From positions 62,001 through 126,000 of the forward strand of contig NZ_JBPZGY010000003.1 in NCBI RefSeq assembly GCF_051857535.1: a stretch of DNA of 64,000 nucleotides, in the 5' to 3' direction. Of the stretch, positions 16,247-24,475 are shown piece by piece. The notes beneath the pieces are model-generated. The model was not told the origin of the DNA and searched no databases. It saw nothing but the letters and a program-made list of their open reading frames with translations. Each line of letters starts with the position of its first letter. Position 1 is the stretch's first letter. Source of the DNA: Roseateles_B sp051857535. GTDB taxonomy: Bacteria; Pseudomonadota; Gammaproteobacteria; Burkholderiales; Burkholderiaceae_C. Made by a program: the position numbers and the translations under genes.

Positions 16247-16320
16247 GAGCTTGGGGATCCGGCTTTGCCGGGCCCTCAAGCTCGCCCCCTGGGGGGCCGG
16301 CGCAGCCGGTAGGGGGGGGG
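16247..16320 (-). repeat. right terminal inverted repeat of the repeat island
   Basis: Reverse complement of 15475-15550 apart from G-run length and one base. It ends at 16320, directly against the stop codon (16321-16323) of the IclR-type gene. With the left copy it brackets the direct-repeat array. No target-site duplication is obvious and no transposase is present. Confidence 0.85.
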
Positions 16321-17127
16321 TCAAGTCTTGATTTGAAGAAGCCGCGAAATGCTCCTCGCTGAATCCAGCAGGCGGGGCAGGGCGTTCTCCAGCAGGGCCT
16401 CCGGTGGTGTGCGGTTGACCTGGGCGCCAATATTGAGCGCGGCGATGGTCTGGCCCTGGCGGTCCAGGATGGGGGCCGCCAGCGAGACGAGGCCGTCTTC
16501 CAGTTCCTGGTTCACCAGACACCAGCCCTGGCTGCGCGCCTGAAGGATGCGGGTGCGGACTTCGTCGAGGTTCATGGCGGTGCGCTGGGTGTAGGCCTGC
16601 CACTTCACCTGGGCCAGATGCTGATCCAGCTGTGCATCCGGCATGCCCGCCAGCAGCACTCGGCCCATGGATGTGCACCAGGCAGGCAGCCGGCTGCCCA
16701 CGCCCAGGTTCACGCTCATGATCTTGCGGGCCGGCACTCGCAGCACGTAGACGATGTCCTGACCCTCCAATACCGCGGCCGAACAGCTCTCCTTGAGGTC
16801 GCTGGCCAGCACCTGCATCACCGGCTCGGCGAACTGCCACAGGGGCTGCGAGGACAGATAGGCAAAACCCAGATCCAGAATCTTGGGTGTCAGGGAGAAG
16901 AGCCGACCCTCCGTGCGCACATAGCCCAGGGTCTCGAGGGTCAGCAGGATGCGGCGCGCCCCGGCGCGGGTCAGGCCGCAGCGGCGAGCGACTTCAGTCA
17001 GCGTCTGTGCCGAGGCGTCGGCGCTGAAGGCCCTGATGACGGAAAGGCCGCGTGCAAAGGACTGCACATAGCTGTCCCCCGGCTTCAATGCGGGCACCCT
17101 CCCGGGCTGCGTCTTCGACTCATCCAT
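16321..17127 (-). CDS. IclR-family transcriptional regulator (PcaR/PobR-like)
   Basis: 268 residues. An N-terminal winged helix-turn-helix (about 22-80) opens with YVQSFARGLSVIRAF, a phrase typical of the PcaR/PobR/CatR branch that controls beta-ketoadipate and aromatic acid genes. The IclR effector-binding domain covers about 95-260. It is convergent with phaB across the repeat island and divergent from the AIM24-like gene (87 bp), which it might regulate. The aromatic-acid link is family inference; no aromatic pathway genes are adjacent. Confidence 0.85.
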   Translation of the reverse strand: MDESKTQPGRVPALKPGDSYVQSFARGLSVIRAFSADASAQTLTEVARRCGLTRAGARRILLTLETLGYVRTEGRLFSLTPKILDLGFAYLSSQPLWQFAEPVMQVLASDLKESCSAAVLEGQDIVYVLRVPARKIMSVNLGVGSRLPAWCTSMGRVLLAGMPDAQLDQHLAQVKWQAYTQRTAMNLDEVRTRILQARSQGWCLVNQELEDGLVSLAAPILDRQGQTIAALNIGAQVNRTPPEALLENALPRLLDSARSISRLLQIKT

Positions 17128-17214
17128 GCGGCGCAGTATAGGCAGTGGCCCGAAGCAAATGAGTTTGCATTCGTTAACATCGCGGAGCCAAGGTTTTTAT
17201 GAGGAGGACTGGCA

Positions 17215-18027
17215 ATGGCAATGGATGTCGTGGACTACGAGATCAAGGGCGCAGAAATGCAATTCGTCGAGGTCGAGCTGGACCCCGGCGAGGCAGCGAT
17301 CGGCGAAGCGGGCAGCATGATGTTCATGGATGCAGGCATCGCCATGGATACCGTCTTCGGAGATGGTGGTGCCAACCAGGGCGGCTTCTTCGGCAAGCTG
17401 CTGGGCGCTGGCAAACGCCTGATCACGGGTGAATCGCTCTTCACCACTGTCTACACCAACAATGGCAGCGGCAAGCAGCGCGTGGCCTTCGCCGCACCGT
17501 ACCCGGGCAAGATCCTGCCCATGGACCTGCGCCAGCTCGGCGGTACCCTCATCTGCCAGAAGGATGCCTTCCTCTGCGCGGCACGCGGCGTGTCCCTGGG
17601 CATCGCCGTCCAGCAGAAGCTCAGCACGGGCTTCTTTGGCGGCGAGGGCTTCATCATGCAGAAGCTGGACGGCGACGGCCTGGCCTTTGTGCACGCAGGC
17701 GGCACCGTGGTGCGCCGCACCCTGCAGCCCGGCCAGACACTGCTGGTCGACACCGGTTGCGTGGTGGCCTACACGCCCAGCGTCAATTTCGAGATCCAGT
17801 ACGTGGGCAAGATCAAGACCGCCCTGTTCGGCGGCGAAGGCCTGTTCCTGGCCAAGATGACCGGCCCCGGCGAGGTCTGGCTGCAAAGCCTGCCCTTCTC
17901 GCGCCTGGCTTCGCGCATCTTCGCCGCAGCGCCGCAGAATGGCGGTCGCAAGGAGGAGGGCTCTTTGCTGGGCGGCTTTGGCGCCGGCGGCATGCTGGGC
18001 TCCATCCTGGGCGGCGACGACGAGTAA
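17215..18027 (+). CDS. AIM24/TIGR00266 family protein
   Basis: 270 residues. AGGAGG lies 7 bases before ATG 17215, an unusually strong ribosome site. The family forms a beta-rich, trimer-type fold; the repeated glycine-rich stretches GGFFGKLLGAGKRLITGESLF and GEGFIMQKLDGDGLAFVHAGG are characteristic. The C-terminus is Gly-rich and acidic (GAGGMLGSILGGDDE). The bacterial role is unknown; the yeast relative is a mitochondrial inner-membrane protein. No signal peptide is seen, so probably cytoplasmic. Confidence 0.82.
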   Translation: MAMDVVDYEIKGAEMQFVEVELDPGEAAIGEAGSMMFMDAGIAMDTVFGDGGANQGGFFGKLLGAGKRLITGESLFTTVYTNNGSGKQRVAFAAPYPGKILPMDLRQLGGTLICQKDAFLCAARGVSLGIAVQQKLSTGFFGGEGFIMQKLDGDGLAFVHAGGTVVRRTLQPGQTLLVDTGCVVAYTPSVNFEIQYVGKIKTALFGGEGLFLAKMTGPGEVWLQSLPFSRLASRIFAAAPQNGGRKEEGSLLGGFGAGGMLGSILGGDDE

Positions 18028-18258
18028 GCTGGCCGACCTTCGCTCCTGCCCCCTCCGCTCACGCCGACGGGGCATGACTGATGCCGGCTTGAGCCTCGCT
18101 CGGGGGGCAGCCCGCTGCCGCAAACCCGGTCGGCACGCTAGACTGGCGCGGCCGTGCGGCCCGCCCTGTCGTCAGGAGGATCGGCGGCGTCCGGCTTGTC
18201 ATCCCGGCCCCAGGGCCGTGGCGCCGGGCTCTGCGCTGGTGTCGATGCCGGGGGGCGA

Positions 18259-19338
18259 ATGGACGGTGTGGTGCTGTGTGTCGATGATGATCTGACCCTG
18301 CTGCATGCGCTCAGGGCCCTGCTGTCGCAGCAGCTCGGACTCAAGCCGGGGCGCCAGATCGAGATCGCCGAGAGTGGCGAGGAGGCCCTGGAACTCATCG
18401 AGGAGCTCGGCGCCCAGGGCCGCCGCCTGGCCGTGATCATCTCCGACTACATCATGCCCGGCATGCGCGGCGATGCCTTGCTCGCCGAGGTGCACCAGCG
18501 CTGGCCGGACAGCCTGAAGATCATGCTGACCGGGCAAAGCGACCTGGGCGGTATCAAGAGCGCCATCAACAACGCCAATCTGTACCGCTTCCTCGAGAAG
18601 CCCTTTGATCACGACGACATCGTGATGACCACGCGAGCCGCGCTGACGGCATTCCGGCAGTCCCGGGAACTGGAGCGCTATTGCATGGCCCTGGAAGTCG
18701 CCAACCAGCAGCTGGATGCGCAGGTTCGCGAGCAGACGGCCGAGCTGCGCAATCGTGCAGAACTCCTGGAGGCGCAGAAGCAGGAGCTGGAGCGCAAGTC
18801 CCTCGCGTTGGAGCGGCTGTCCATCACCGATGCCTTGACCGGCCTGCCCAATCGCCGGGCCCTGGACGAGGCCCTGTCACAGGAGCTGGAGCGTGCGCAG
18901 CGTTACCGTCAGCCCATGACGGTGGTGATCCTGGATGTCGACCACTTCAAGCAGGTCAATGACGGCCATGGGCATGCCGTGGGGGACCTGGTGCTTCAGC
19001 GCTTTGCCTCCTTGATGGAGGCGCAGGTCCGTGCCAACGACCTGCTGGGCCGCTGGGGCGGTGAGGAGTTCCTTCTGCTGTGCCCCTGCACGGGCGTCGA
19101 AGGCGGGCTGGCGCTGGCCGAGAAGCTGCGTGCGACGCTGGCCGCCCATCCCTTCGAGGGCCTGGGCGCTCGCACTGCCAGCTTTGGTGTGGCCGCACTC
19201 TGCGAGGGAGACAGCCTGCAGACGCTGCTGAGCCGGGCCGATGCAGCGCTCTACGAGGCCAAGCGGCGAGGGCGCAATCGCGTGGAACTGGGATTGGCGC
19301 CGCCAGTTCCCGCCGGCGCCCCGCCGGGGCAGCGATGA
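18259..19338 (+). CDS. response regulator with diguanylate cyclase (GGDEF) output
   Basis: 359 residues from ATG 18259 behind a GGGGGG stretch. The receiver domain (about 3-125) has phospho-acceptor Asp63 in VIISDYIMPG. A coiled-coil linker (about 140-185) follows, then a GGDEF domain (about 190-350) with an intact GGEEF at 267-271 and an RxxD inhibitory site (Arg258-Asp261). It is therefore an apparently active, product-inhibited c-di-GMP synthase switched by phosphorylation. It is the first gene of a four-gene chain in which each start overlaps the previous stop, and the kinase at the end of the chain is the likely phosphodonor. Confidence 0.93.
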   Translation: MDGVVLCVDDDLTLLHALRALLSQQLGLKPGRQIEIAESGEEALELIEELGAQGRRLAVIISDYIMPGMRGDALLAEVHQRWPDSLKIMLTGQSDLGGIKSAINNANLYRFLEKPFDHDDIVMTTRAALTAFRQSRELERYCMALEVANQQLDAQVREQTAELRNRAELLEAQKQELERKSLALERLSITDALTGLPNRRALDEALSQELERAQRYRQPMTVVILDVDHFKQVNDGHGHAVGDLVLQRFASLMEAQVRANDLLGRWGGEEFLLLCPCTGVEGGLALAEKLRATLAAHPFEGLGARTASFGVAALCEGDSLQTLLSRADAALYEAKRRGRNRVELGLAPPVPAGAPPGQR

Positions 19339-20093
19339 GAGCCGGTGGCCGCCGTGCAGCGCTGCTCGCCTGGGTGATGGGCGGCTGGGCGAGCTCAGGC
19401 GTCCTGGCCACGCCGCAGTCCGCGGTGCAGGTCGTGGCCGTGACTGAACCCACGTCCTATGCCTACATGGAGCAGGGGCAGCTCAGAGGCAATTCGGTGG
19501 CCTTCGTCGAACAGAGCCTGCGCAGGGCAGGGCTGCAGCCTTACCAGCTGATGCTGGTGCCCTGGGCTCGGGCCTATGACATGGCCCTCAAGGAGCCCGA
19601 TGTGCTGATCTATCTGCTGGCCAGGACGCCGGAGCGCGAGCCTCTGTTCGAATGGGTAGGCGAGTTGCTGCGGCTGCGCTACAACCTTTACGGGCTGAAG
19701 GCGCGAGAGGACCTGCACCTGCACAGCATGTCCGACGCCCGCGGGCTGCGCGTGGCCGTGGTGCGCGACGACGTGCGGCATCAGCGGCTCAAGGCCCTCG
19801 GGTTCACCCGTCTCGTCGTGTCCTCGGACATCATGGAAACCCTGCGCCAGCTGCGGCGTGGGCAGGTGGACCTGGTTCCCATGGGGGCCCGGGATCTCGC
19901 CGAGAACTGCAGGCTGATGGCCATGGACTGCACGCAGTTCCGCCTGCTGCTGCCGCTGCCGGAGCTGGATGTCTCGGCCTATATGGCCTTCAGCCGCGGC
20001 ACCTCTGCTGCCAAGATCGAGGCCCTGCGCAAGGCCTACGAGTCCCTGCGCCGCGAAGGGCAGTTGCAGCGCCTGATGGGAGCGTCGCCTTGA
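19335..20093 (+). CDS. periplasmic solute-binding protein, family 3-like (first paralog)
   Basis: 252 residues starting at the ATGA overlap with the receiver-GGDEF gene. A signal peptide ends near residue 25 (SSGVLA-TP). The fold resembles SBP_bac_3 proteins: VTEPTSYAYMEQGQLRGNSVAFVEQSL, then PWARAYDMALKEPDVLIYLLARTPER. It is clearly paralogous to the next gene, sharing the PWARAY...DVLIY...R..ER block. No permease or ATPase is nearby, so a sensory rather than transport role is likely. The ligand is unknown. Confidence 0.8.
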   Translation: MRAGGRRAALLAWVMGGWASSGVLATPQSAVQVVAVTEPTSYAYMEQGQLRGNSVAFVEQSLRRAGLQPYQLMLVPWARAYDMALKEPDVLIYLLARTPEREPLFEWVGELLRLRYNLYGLKAREDLHLHSMSDARGLRVAVVRDDVRHQRLKALGFTRLVVSSDIMETLRQLRRGQVDLVPMGARDLAENCRLMAMDCTQFRLLLPLPELDVSAYMAFSRGTSAAKIEALRKAYESLRREGQLQRLMGASP

Positions 20094-20980
20094 ATCAGGT
20101 ACGCCAGGAGGGCCACGCCAGGGGGTTGTCGCGGCGCCGGTTCGTCGGGCTGGGCGCGGGCCTGGGCGCGGGCCTGGGCACGACGCTCGGCTGGCCGACC
20201 GCCCTGCAGGCAGAGCCGCGCGGTCTGGTGCCGGCAACTGAAGACGGGCTTCGCATCGTCACCGAGGAGCTGCCCCCCTACAACTTCGCCAGCCCCCAGG
20301 AATCGCAGCGCATGACGGGCCTGTCGACGCAGGTGGTTCAGGCCGTGCTGCGCCAGCTGCATCTGACGGCCCCCATCCAGTCCATGCCCTGGGCACGCGC
20401 CTACGAACTGGCGCGGCTGCACAAGGATGTGCTGATCTACTCGATCGGGCGCAGCAAGGAGCGGGAGTCGCACTTCAAGTGGGTGGGTACCATCGCACCG
20501 ACCGATTTCTATCTGTTCTCCCATGCGCGGCATCCCATCACCCTGCGGCGGCTGGAGGAGGCCAAGCCCTTCCAGGTGGCTACGGTCAACGAGGACATCG
20601 GCGAACAGTTCCTCGAAGGGCAGGGCTTCGTCAAGGGGTTCAACCTGCAGTCCAGCGTCCGCTATGAGCACAACTACGACAAGCTTCGACGGGGGCGCGT
20701 GGACCTGTGGATCATGACGGAGCTGGCTGCACGCTACATTGCCCGGCGCAGCGGGGATGACCCGGATCGCGCGCTGCACAAGTCCCTGGCCCTGCCGGAG
20801 CTGGGCTCGGCCTGGTACATGGCTTTCGGCAACAAGACCTCGGACGCCCAGGTCGAGCGTTTCCGGCTGGCCCTGGACGAGGTGAAGCGCTCCGGCCTGC
20901 ACGACCACATCCTGCAGCAGTGGCGCGAAGGCGCGGAGCCACGCGACCTCGTGGCCCATGGCCGGGAGCCTCGCCGATGA
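20090..20980 (+). CDS. periplasmic solute-binding protein, family 3-like (second paralog, Tat signal)
   Basis: 296 residues from a TTG at 20090 that overlaps the previous stop (TTGA), with GGGAG 7 bases upstream; a later TTG at 20126 has poorer spacing. The N-terminus has SRRRFVGLGAG followed by a hydrophobic run ending ALQA, a twin-arginine type export signal, unlike its Sec-type paralog. The mature part carries MPWARAYELARLHKDVLIYSIGRSKERE, matching the first paralog. Two paralogs using two export routes in one operon is unusual. No transporter subunits are nearby. Confidence 0.78.
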   Translation: MNQVRQEGHARGLSRRRFVGLGAGLGAGLGTTLGWPTALQAEPRGLVPATEDGLRIVTEELPPYNFASPQESQRMTGLSTQVVQAVLRQLHLTAPIQSMPWARAYELARLHKDVLIYSIGRSKERESHFKWVGTIAPTDFYLFSHARHPITLRRLEEAKPFQVATVNEDIGEQFLEGQGFVKGFNLQSSVRYEHNYDKLRRGRVDLWIMTELAARYIARRSGDDPDRALHKSLALPELGSAWYMAFGNKTSDAQVERFRLALDEVKRSGLHDHILQQWREGAEPRDLVAHGREPRR

Positions 20981-23388
20981 TTCGACGCCCTGTGCTGCGC
21001 GGCCCGGCCACACTGGGCGGCAAGCTGGTCTTGGCCACGCTGGTTTTCAGTGCGCTCTTCACCTTGCTGGCCGTTGGCGTGCGCACGTGGTTTGCCTGGG
21101 GTGAAGGCATCGCGCGCATGAGGGACGAGTTGCTCCTGATGGAGCATGTCTACCAGCACACGCTGGCCAAGGTCATCTGGGAAGTCGACCGCGACGGGCT
21201 GGTCGTGCACCTGCGTAGCGCGGCCCAGATCGAATCCATCGGCTGCATCGAAGTCCGCCCTTCGAGTGACAGCTACGATGGCAACAATCTGCTGGCAGAG
21301 GTCTGCAAGCCCGGCTGGAAGGCCTCCAGCGTGGCCCCTTCCCGTGTGGTGCAGCTCAGCTACCAGGCCTTTCCTGGCCAGACAAGCATGATGCTGGGCG
21401 AGCTGGTCCTGCACGGTGACGAGCGCATGCTGTGGCAGCGGCTGCGGGCCGAGATCCTGAACATCGTCATGACCCAGCTGATCCAGTCGCTGGCCTTGGC
21501 CGGCTTCATCATGCTGATGTTCAACCGCTCGGTGACGGTCCATGTGCGTCGCATCGCCAGCCACCTGGCCGCGCTGGCGCCGGGGCGGCTGGACACCCCG
21601 CTGGCCCTGCGTCGTCGCGGTGGGCGCGGCGATGAGCTCAGCCAGCTGGTGTCCGGCGTCAATCTGCTGCAGGCCAACCTGTCGGACTACCTGGCCCAGC
21701 AGCAGGCCTACGAGAATGAGCTGTCCAGGCACCGGGACCATCTGGCCGAGGCCATCCAGGAGCGCACGGCCGAGCTGTCCCAGGCCAACGAGGCGCTGGC
21801 AGGCTCTGCCGCCACCTTGCGCCAGCTGGGTGACATCGGCCTGCAGCTGACCACCAGCCTGGATCAGCAGGCCATCTGCTACACGCTGCACAAGCACCTG
21901 GCCGAGCTGCTGCCCCTGGATGGCTTCGGCGTCGCCCTGCTCGAACCGGACGGCCGGGCCTTGCGCCTGGTCTACTACGTGGAGGATGGCCAGCGGGCCG
22001 CGCAGATGCTGATGCCCCTGGATGACCTGCGCTGGAACACCGTGCGCAGCTTCCTTGCCGAGGCGGAGGTGACAGCTGTCAACGATGACCAGGCCGCGCT
22101 CGCCCCGCTGCCGGAGGGCATAGAGTCTCGCAACTCCGTGCGCTCTGCCCTGTTCCGCCCGCTGGAGGTCCATGGGGAGCGCCGCGGGGTGGTGATCGTG
22201 CAGTCCTACCAGCCCTTTGCCTACCAGGCTCGCGAGCGCGTGCGCGAGATCCTGCGCTCCACGGCAGCCTTTGCTGCCATCGCCTTGTCCAATGCATCGG
22301 CCTACTCTGCGGAGGAGGCGGCTCGCCAGGAGGCGGACCGTACCCTGCGCGAACTGCGTCAGGCCCAGGGACAGCTGGTGCAGTCCGAGAAGATGGCGGC
22401 CCTGGGGCAGTTGGTGGCGGGCGTGGCCCATGAGATCAACACGCCGCTGGGGGCGGTCAAGGCCAGTGCGCGCAACATCCTGGCCTCCCTGCAGGAATGC
22501 CTGGGGGGCTTCCCGGAGCTGATGCAGCGGCTGGACCTCGAGCGCCTGACGCAGTTCCGCCAACTGCTGGAGCTGGCCGGTGCCGCGCCCGCGGTGCTCT
22601 CCAGTCGGGAGGAGCGGGCCCTGCAGCGCCGGCTGCTGGAGCGCCTGCAGGCCGAACAGGTGCCGCAGGCCGAGGAACTGGCCGGCCTGCTGGCCCAGAT
22701 GCAGATCGAGGCGCAGTTGCCTGCCTGCCTGCCCTTGCTGCGCAGCGAGGATGGCCCGGCGCTGGCGCGGGCGGTCTTCGCGCTGTCGGCCGTCGCGCGC
22801 AATGCGGAGAACATCAATGCGGCCGTTGACCGCGTGGCCAAGATTGTCTTCGCGTTGAGGGCCTACTCGCGCTTTGACGCCAGCAGCGATCCCGTCATGG
22901 CCGATGTGACTGAAGGACTGGAGACGGTGCTGACCATCTATCACAGCCAGATCAAGCAGCATGTGGAGCTGGTGCGGCATTACGAGCCCGTCGAGCCTCT
23001 GCTGTGCTGGCCTGACGAGCTGAACCAGGTCTGGACCAACCTCCTCCAGAACGCCCTGCAGGCCATGCAGTACCGTGGGCGCCTGGAGATCACCGTCAAG
23101 ACCGAGGCCGGCCAGGTGGTCGTGGCCATCCGCGACAGCGGGGCAGGCATTCCCGCAGACGTGCTGCCGCGCATCTTCGACGCCTTCTTCACCACCAAGC
23201 CCATCGGTCTGGGCAGCGGTCTGGGACTGGACATCGTCAGCAAGATCGTGGCCAAGCACCAGGGGCAGGTGGCGGTGGAGTCCACCCCGGGCGTGGGCAG
23301 CTGCTTCCGGGTCTGCCTGCCCTATCGGCGCCGCGACGCCGCCGAGCCGCCAGGTGCCGCTGCCAGCGGCGCAGCACCGGAGGCTTGA
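20977..23388 (+). CDS. membrane sensor histidine kinase with GAF domain and long HisKA insert
   Basis: 803 residues starting at an ATGA overlap. It has membrane segments near 15-37 and 165-187 with a periplasmic domain between, then a HAMP-like and coiled-coil region to about 285, and a GAF domain (about 290-450). HisKA has His485 in VAHEINTPLG. The HATPase domain has N-box Asn692 in NLLQNALQAM, then RDSGAGIP and GLGSGLGLDIV. His485 to Asn692 is 207 residues, about a hundred more than usual; the extra Leu/Gln/Glu-rich helical stretch follows the H box. The expected partner is the receiver-GGDEF protein opening this operon. Confidence 0.9.
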   Translation: MIRRPVLRGPATLGGKLVLATLVFSALFTLLAVGVRTWFAWGEGIARMRDELLLMEHVYQHTLAKVIWEVDRDGLVVHLRSAAQIESIGCIEVRPSSDSYDGNNLLAEVCKPGWKASSVAPSRVVQLSYQAFPGQTSMMLGELVLHGDERMLWQRLRAEILNIVMTQLIQSLALAGFIMLMFNRSVTVHVRRIASHLAALAPGRLDTPLALRRRGGRGDELSQLVSGVNLLQANLSDYLAQQQAYENELSRHRDHLAEAIQERTAELSQANEALAGSAATLRQLGDIGLQLTTSLDQQAICYTLHKHLAELLPLDGFGVALLEPDGRALRLVYYVEDGQRAAQMLMPLDDLRWNTVRSFLAEAEVTAVNDDQAALAPLPEGIESRNSVRSALFRPLEVHGERRGVVIVQSYQPFAYQARERVREILRSTAAFAAIALSNASAYSAEEAARQEADRTLRELRQAQGQLVQSEKMAALGQLVAGVAHEINTPLGAVKASARNILASLQECLGGFPELMQRLDLERLTQFRQLLELAGAAPAVLSSREERALQRRLLERLQAEQVPQAEELAGLLAQMQIEAQLPACLPLLRSEDGPALARAVFALSAVARNAENINAAVDRVAKIVFALRAYSRFDASSDPVMADVTEGLETVLTIYHSQIKQHVELVRHYEPVEPLLCWPDELNQVWTNLLQNALQAMQYRGRLEITVKTEAGQVVVAIRDSGAGIPADVLPRIFDAFFTTKPIGLGSGLGLDIVSKIVAKHQGQVAVESTPGVGSCFRVCLPYRRRDAAEPPGAAASGAAPEA

Positions 23389-23485
23389 TGCAGCGCAGCT
23401 CGCCTGCAGCGCTTGCCTGCAGGGGGACGAATACACTTGAGGGTGATGGCGGTGCTGCTTGCCGCCCCCGGTTCAAGGAATACAC

Positions 23486-24475
23486 ATGTCCCGTTTCTGC
23501 CGGCCACTGCTGGCCCTGGCGCTCCTGGCTGGCGCTGCCCTGGCCCAGGCCACCCCGCACCCGCTCTTCGTTCTCAACTCGCTGGATGCCGACATCAGCG
23601 TCATCGACCCGGTGAGCTTCACCCAGCTGCGCCGCATCCCGACGGGCAAGGAGCCCCACCACCTCTACCTGACGCCAGACGACAAGTCCATGATCGTCGC
23701 CAACGCCCTGGGCGATTCGCTGACCTTCATCGACCCGGTCACGGCCCAGGTGCAGCGGGTGCTGCACGGCATCACGGATCCTTACCACCTGCGCTTCTCG
23801 CCGGACATGAAGTGGTTCATCACCGCGGGCAACCGCCTGGACCACATCGCCCTGTACCGCTGGCAGCCGCAGAACGCCAAGGAGCCCCTGCAGCTGGTCA
23901 AGCGCATCCCGGCGCCCAAGACGCCCAGCCATCTCTACGTGGACACCAAGAGCACCGTGGCCTACGTGAGCCTGCAGGACTCCGACGAGATTACCGCGAT
24001 CGACCTCAACACCCAGGCGCCGCGCTGGAAGGTGCCGGTGGGCAAGATGCCCGCGGACATCTTCCTGACTCAGGACGACAAGCACCTGCTGGTGGCGCTC
24101 ACGGGCGACAGCCATGTGGAGGTCTACGACGTCAGCGGCCCCGCACCCAAGCTGGTCAAGCGCCTGCTGACGGGGGAGGGTGCGCACAGCTTCCGCTCCA
24201 TGGGCGACAAGCGCCATGTGCTGGTCAGCAACCGGGCCAACAACACCATCAGCAAGATCGACCTCCAGGGCTTCACTGTGGCCGAGACCTTCAATGCACC
24301 CGGTGGCCCTGATGACATGGAGATCCTGCCTGACGGCAAGACGCTGCTGGTGACCTCGCGTTGGGCCCGCAAGCTGACCATGATCGACCTGCAGACCAAG
24401 AAGGTCGTGAAGCAGGTCAAGGTGGGCAAGTCGCCGCACGGGGTCTGGACCCTGGACCATGTGTCGAGGCAGTGA
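23486..24475 (+). CDS. secreted YncE-like beta-propeller protein
   Basis: 329 residues from ATG 23486 with AAGGAA upstream. A signal peptide ends near ALAQA. The rest is built of repeated YVTN-type propeller blades, seen in phrases such as VLNSLDADISVIDPVSFTQLRRI, YVSLQDSDEITAIDLNTQAP and VLVSNRANNTISKIDL. Such periplasmic propellers often serve as binding scaffolds or metallochaperone-like helpers. No metal or haem motif is visible. Its stop overlaps the start of the deacetylase-like gene by one base. Confidence 0.8.
   Translation: MSRFCRPLLALALLAGAALAQATPHPLFVLNSLDADISVIDPVSFTQLRRIPTGKEPHHLYLTPDDKSMIVANALGDSLTFIDPVTAQVQRVLHGITDPYHLRFSPDMKWFITAGNRLDHIALYRWQPQNAKEPLQLVKRIPAPKTPSHLYVDTKSTVAYVSLQDSDEITAIDLNTQAPRWKVPVGKMPADIFLTQDDKHLLVALTGDSHVEVYDVSGPAPKLVKRLLTGEGAHSFRSMGDKRHVLVSNRANNTISKIDLQGFTVAETFNAPGGPDDMEILPDGKTLLVTSRWARKLTMIDLQTKKVVKQVKVGKSPHGVWTLDHVSRQ

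Noticed and set aside
15459..16320. CRISPR array or integron attC sites in the repeat island
   Set aside because: Units are 205 bp with conserved rather than unique spacers, no cas or integrase genes, and no attC core sites.
15475..16320. Insertion sequence
   Set aside because: Inverted ends exist but there is no transposase frame and no clear target duplication, so only a non-autonomous or structural element can be proposed.
20734..23436. 900-codon open frame antisense to the histidine kinase
   Set aside because: A shadow of the kinase gene, whose H, N and G boxes are unmistakable.
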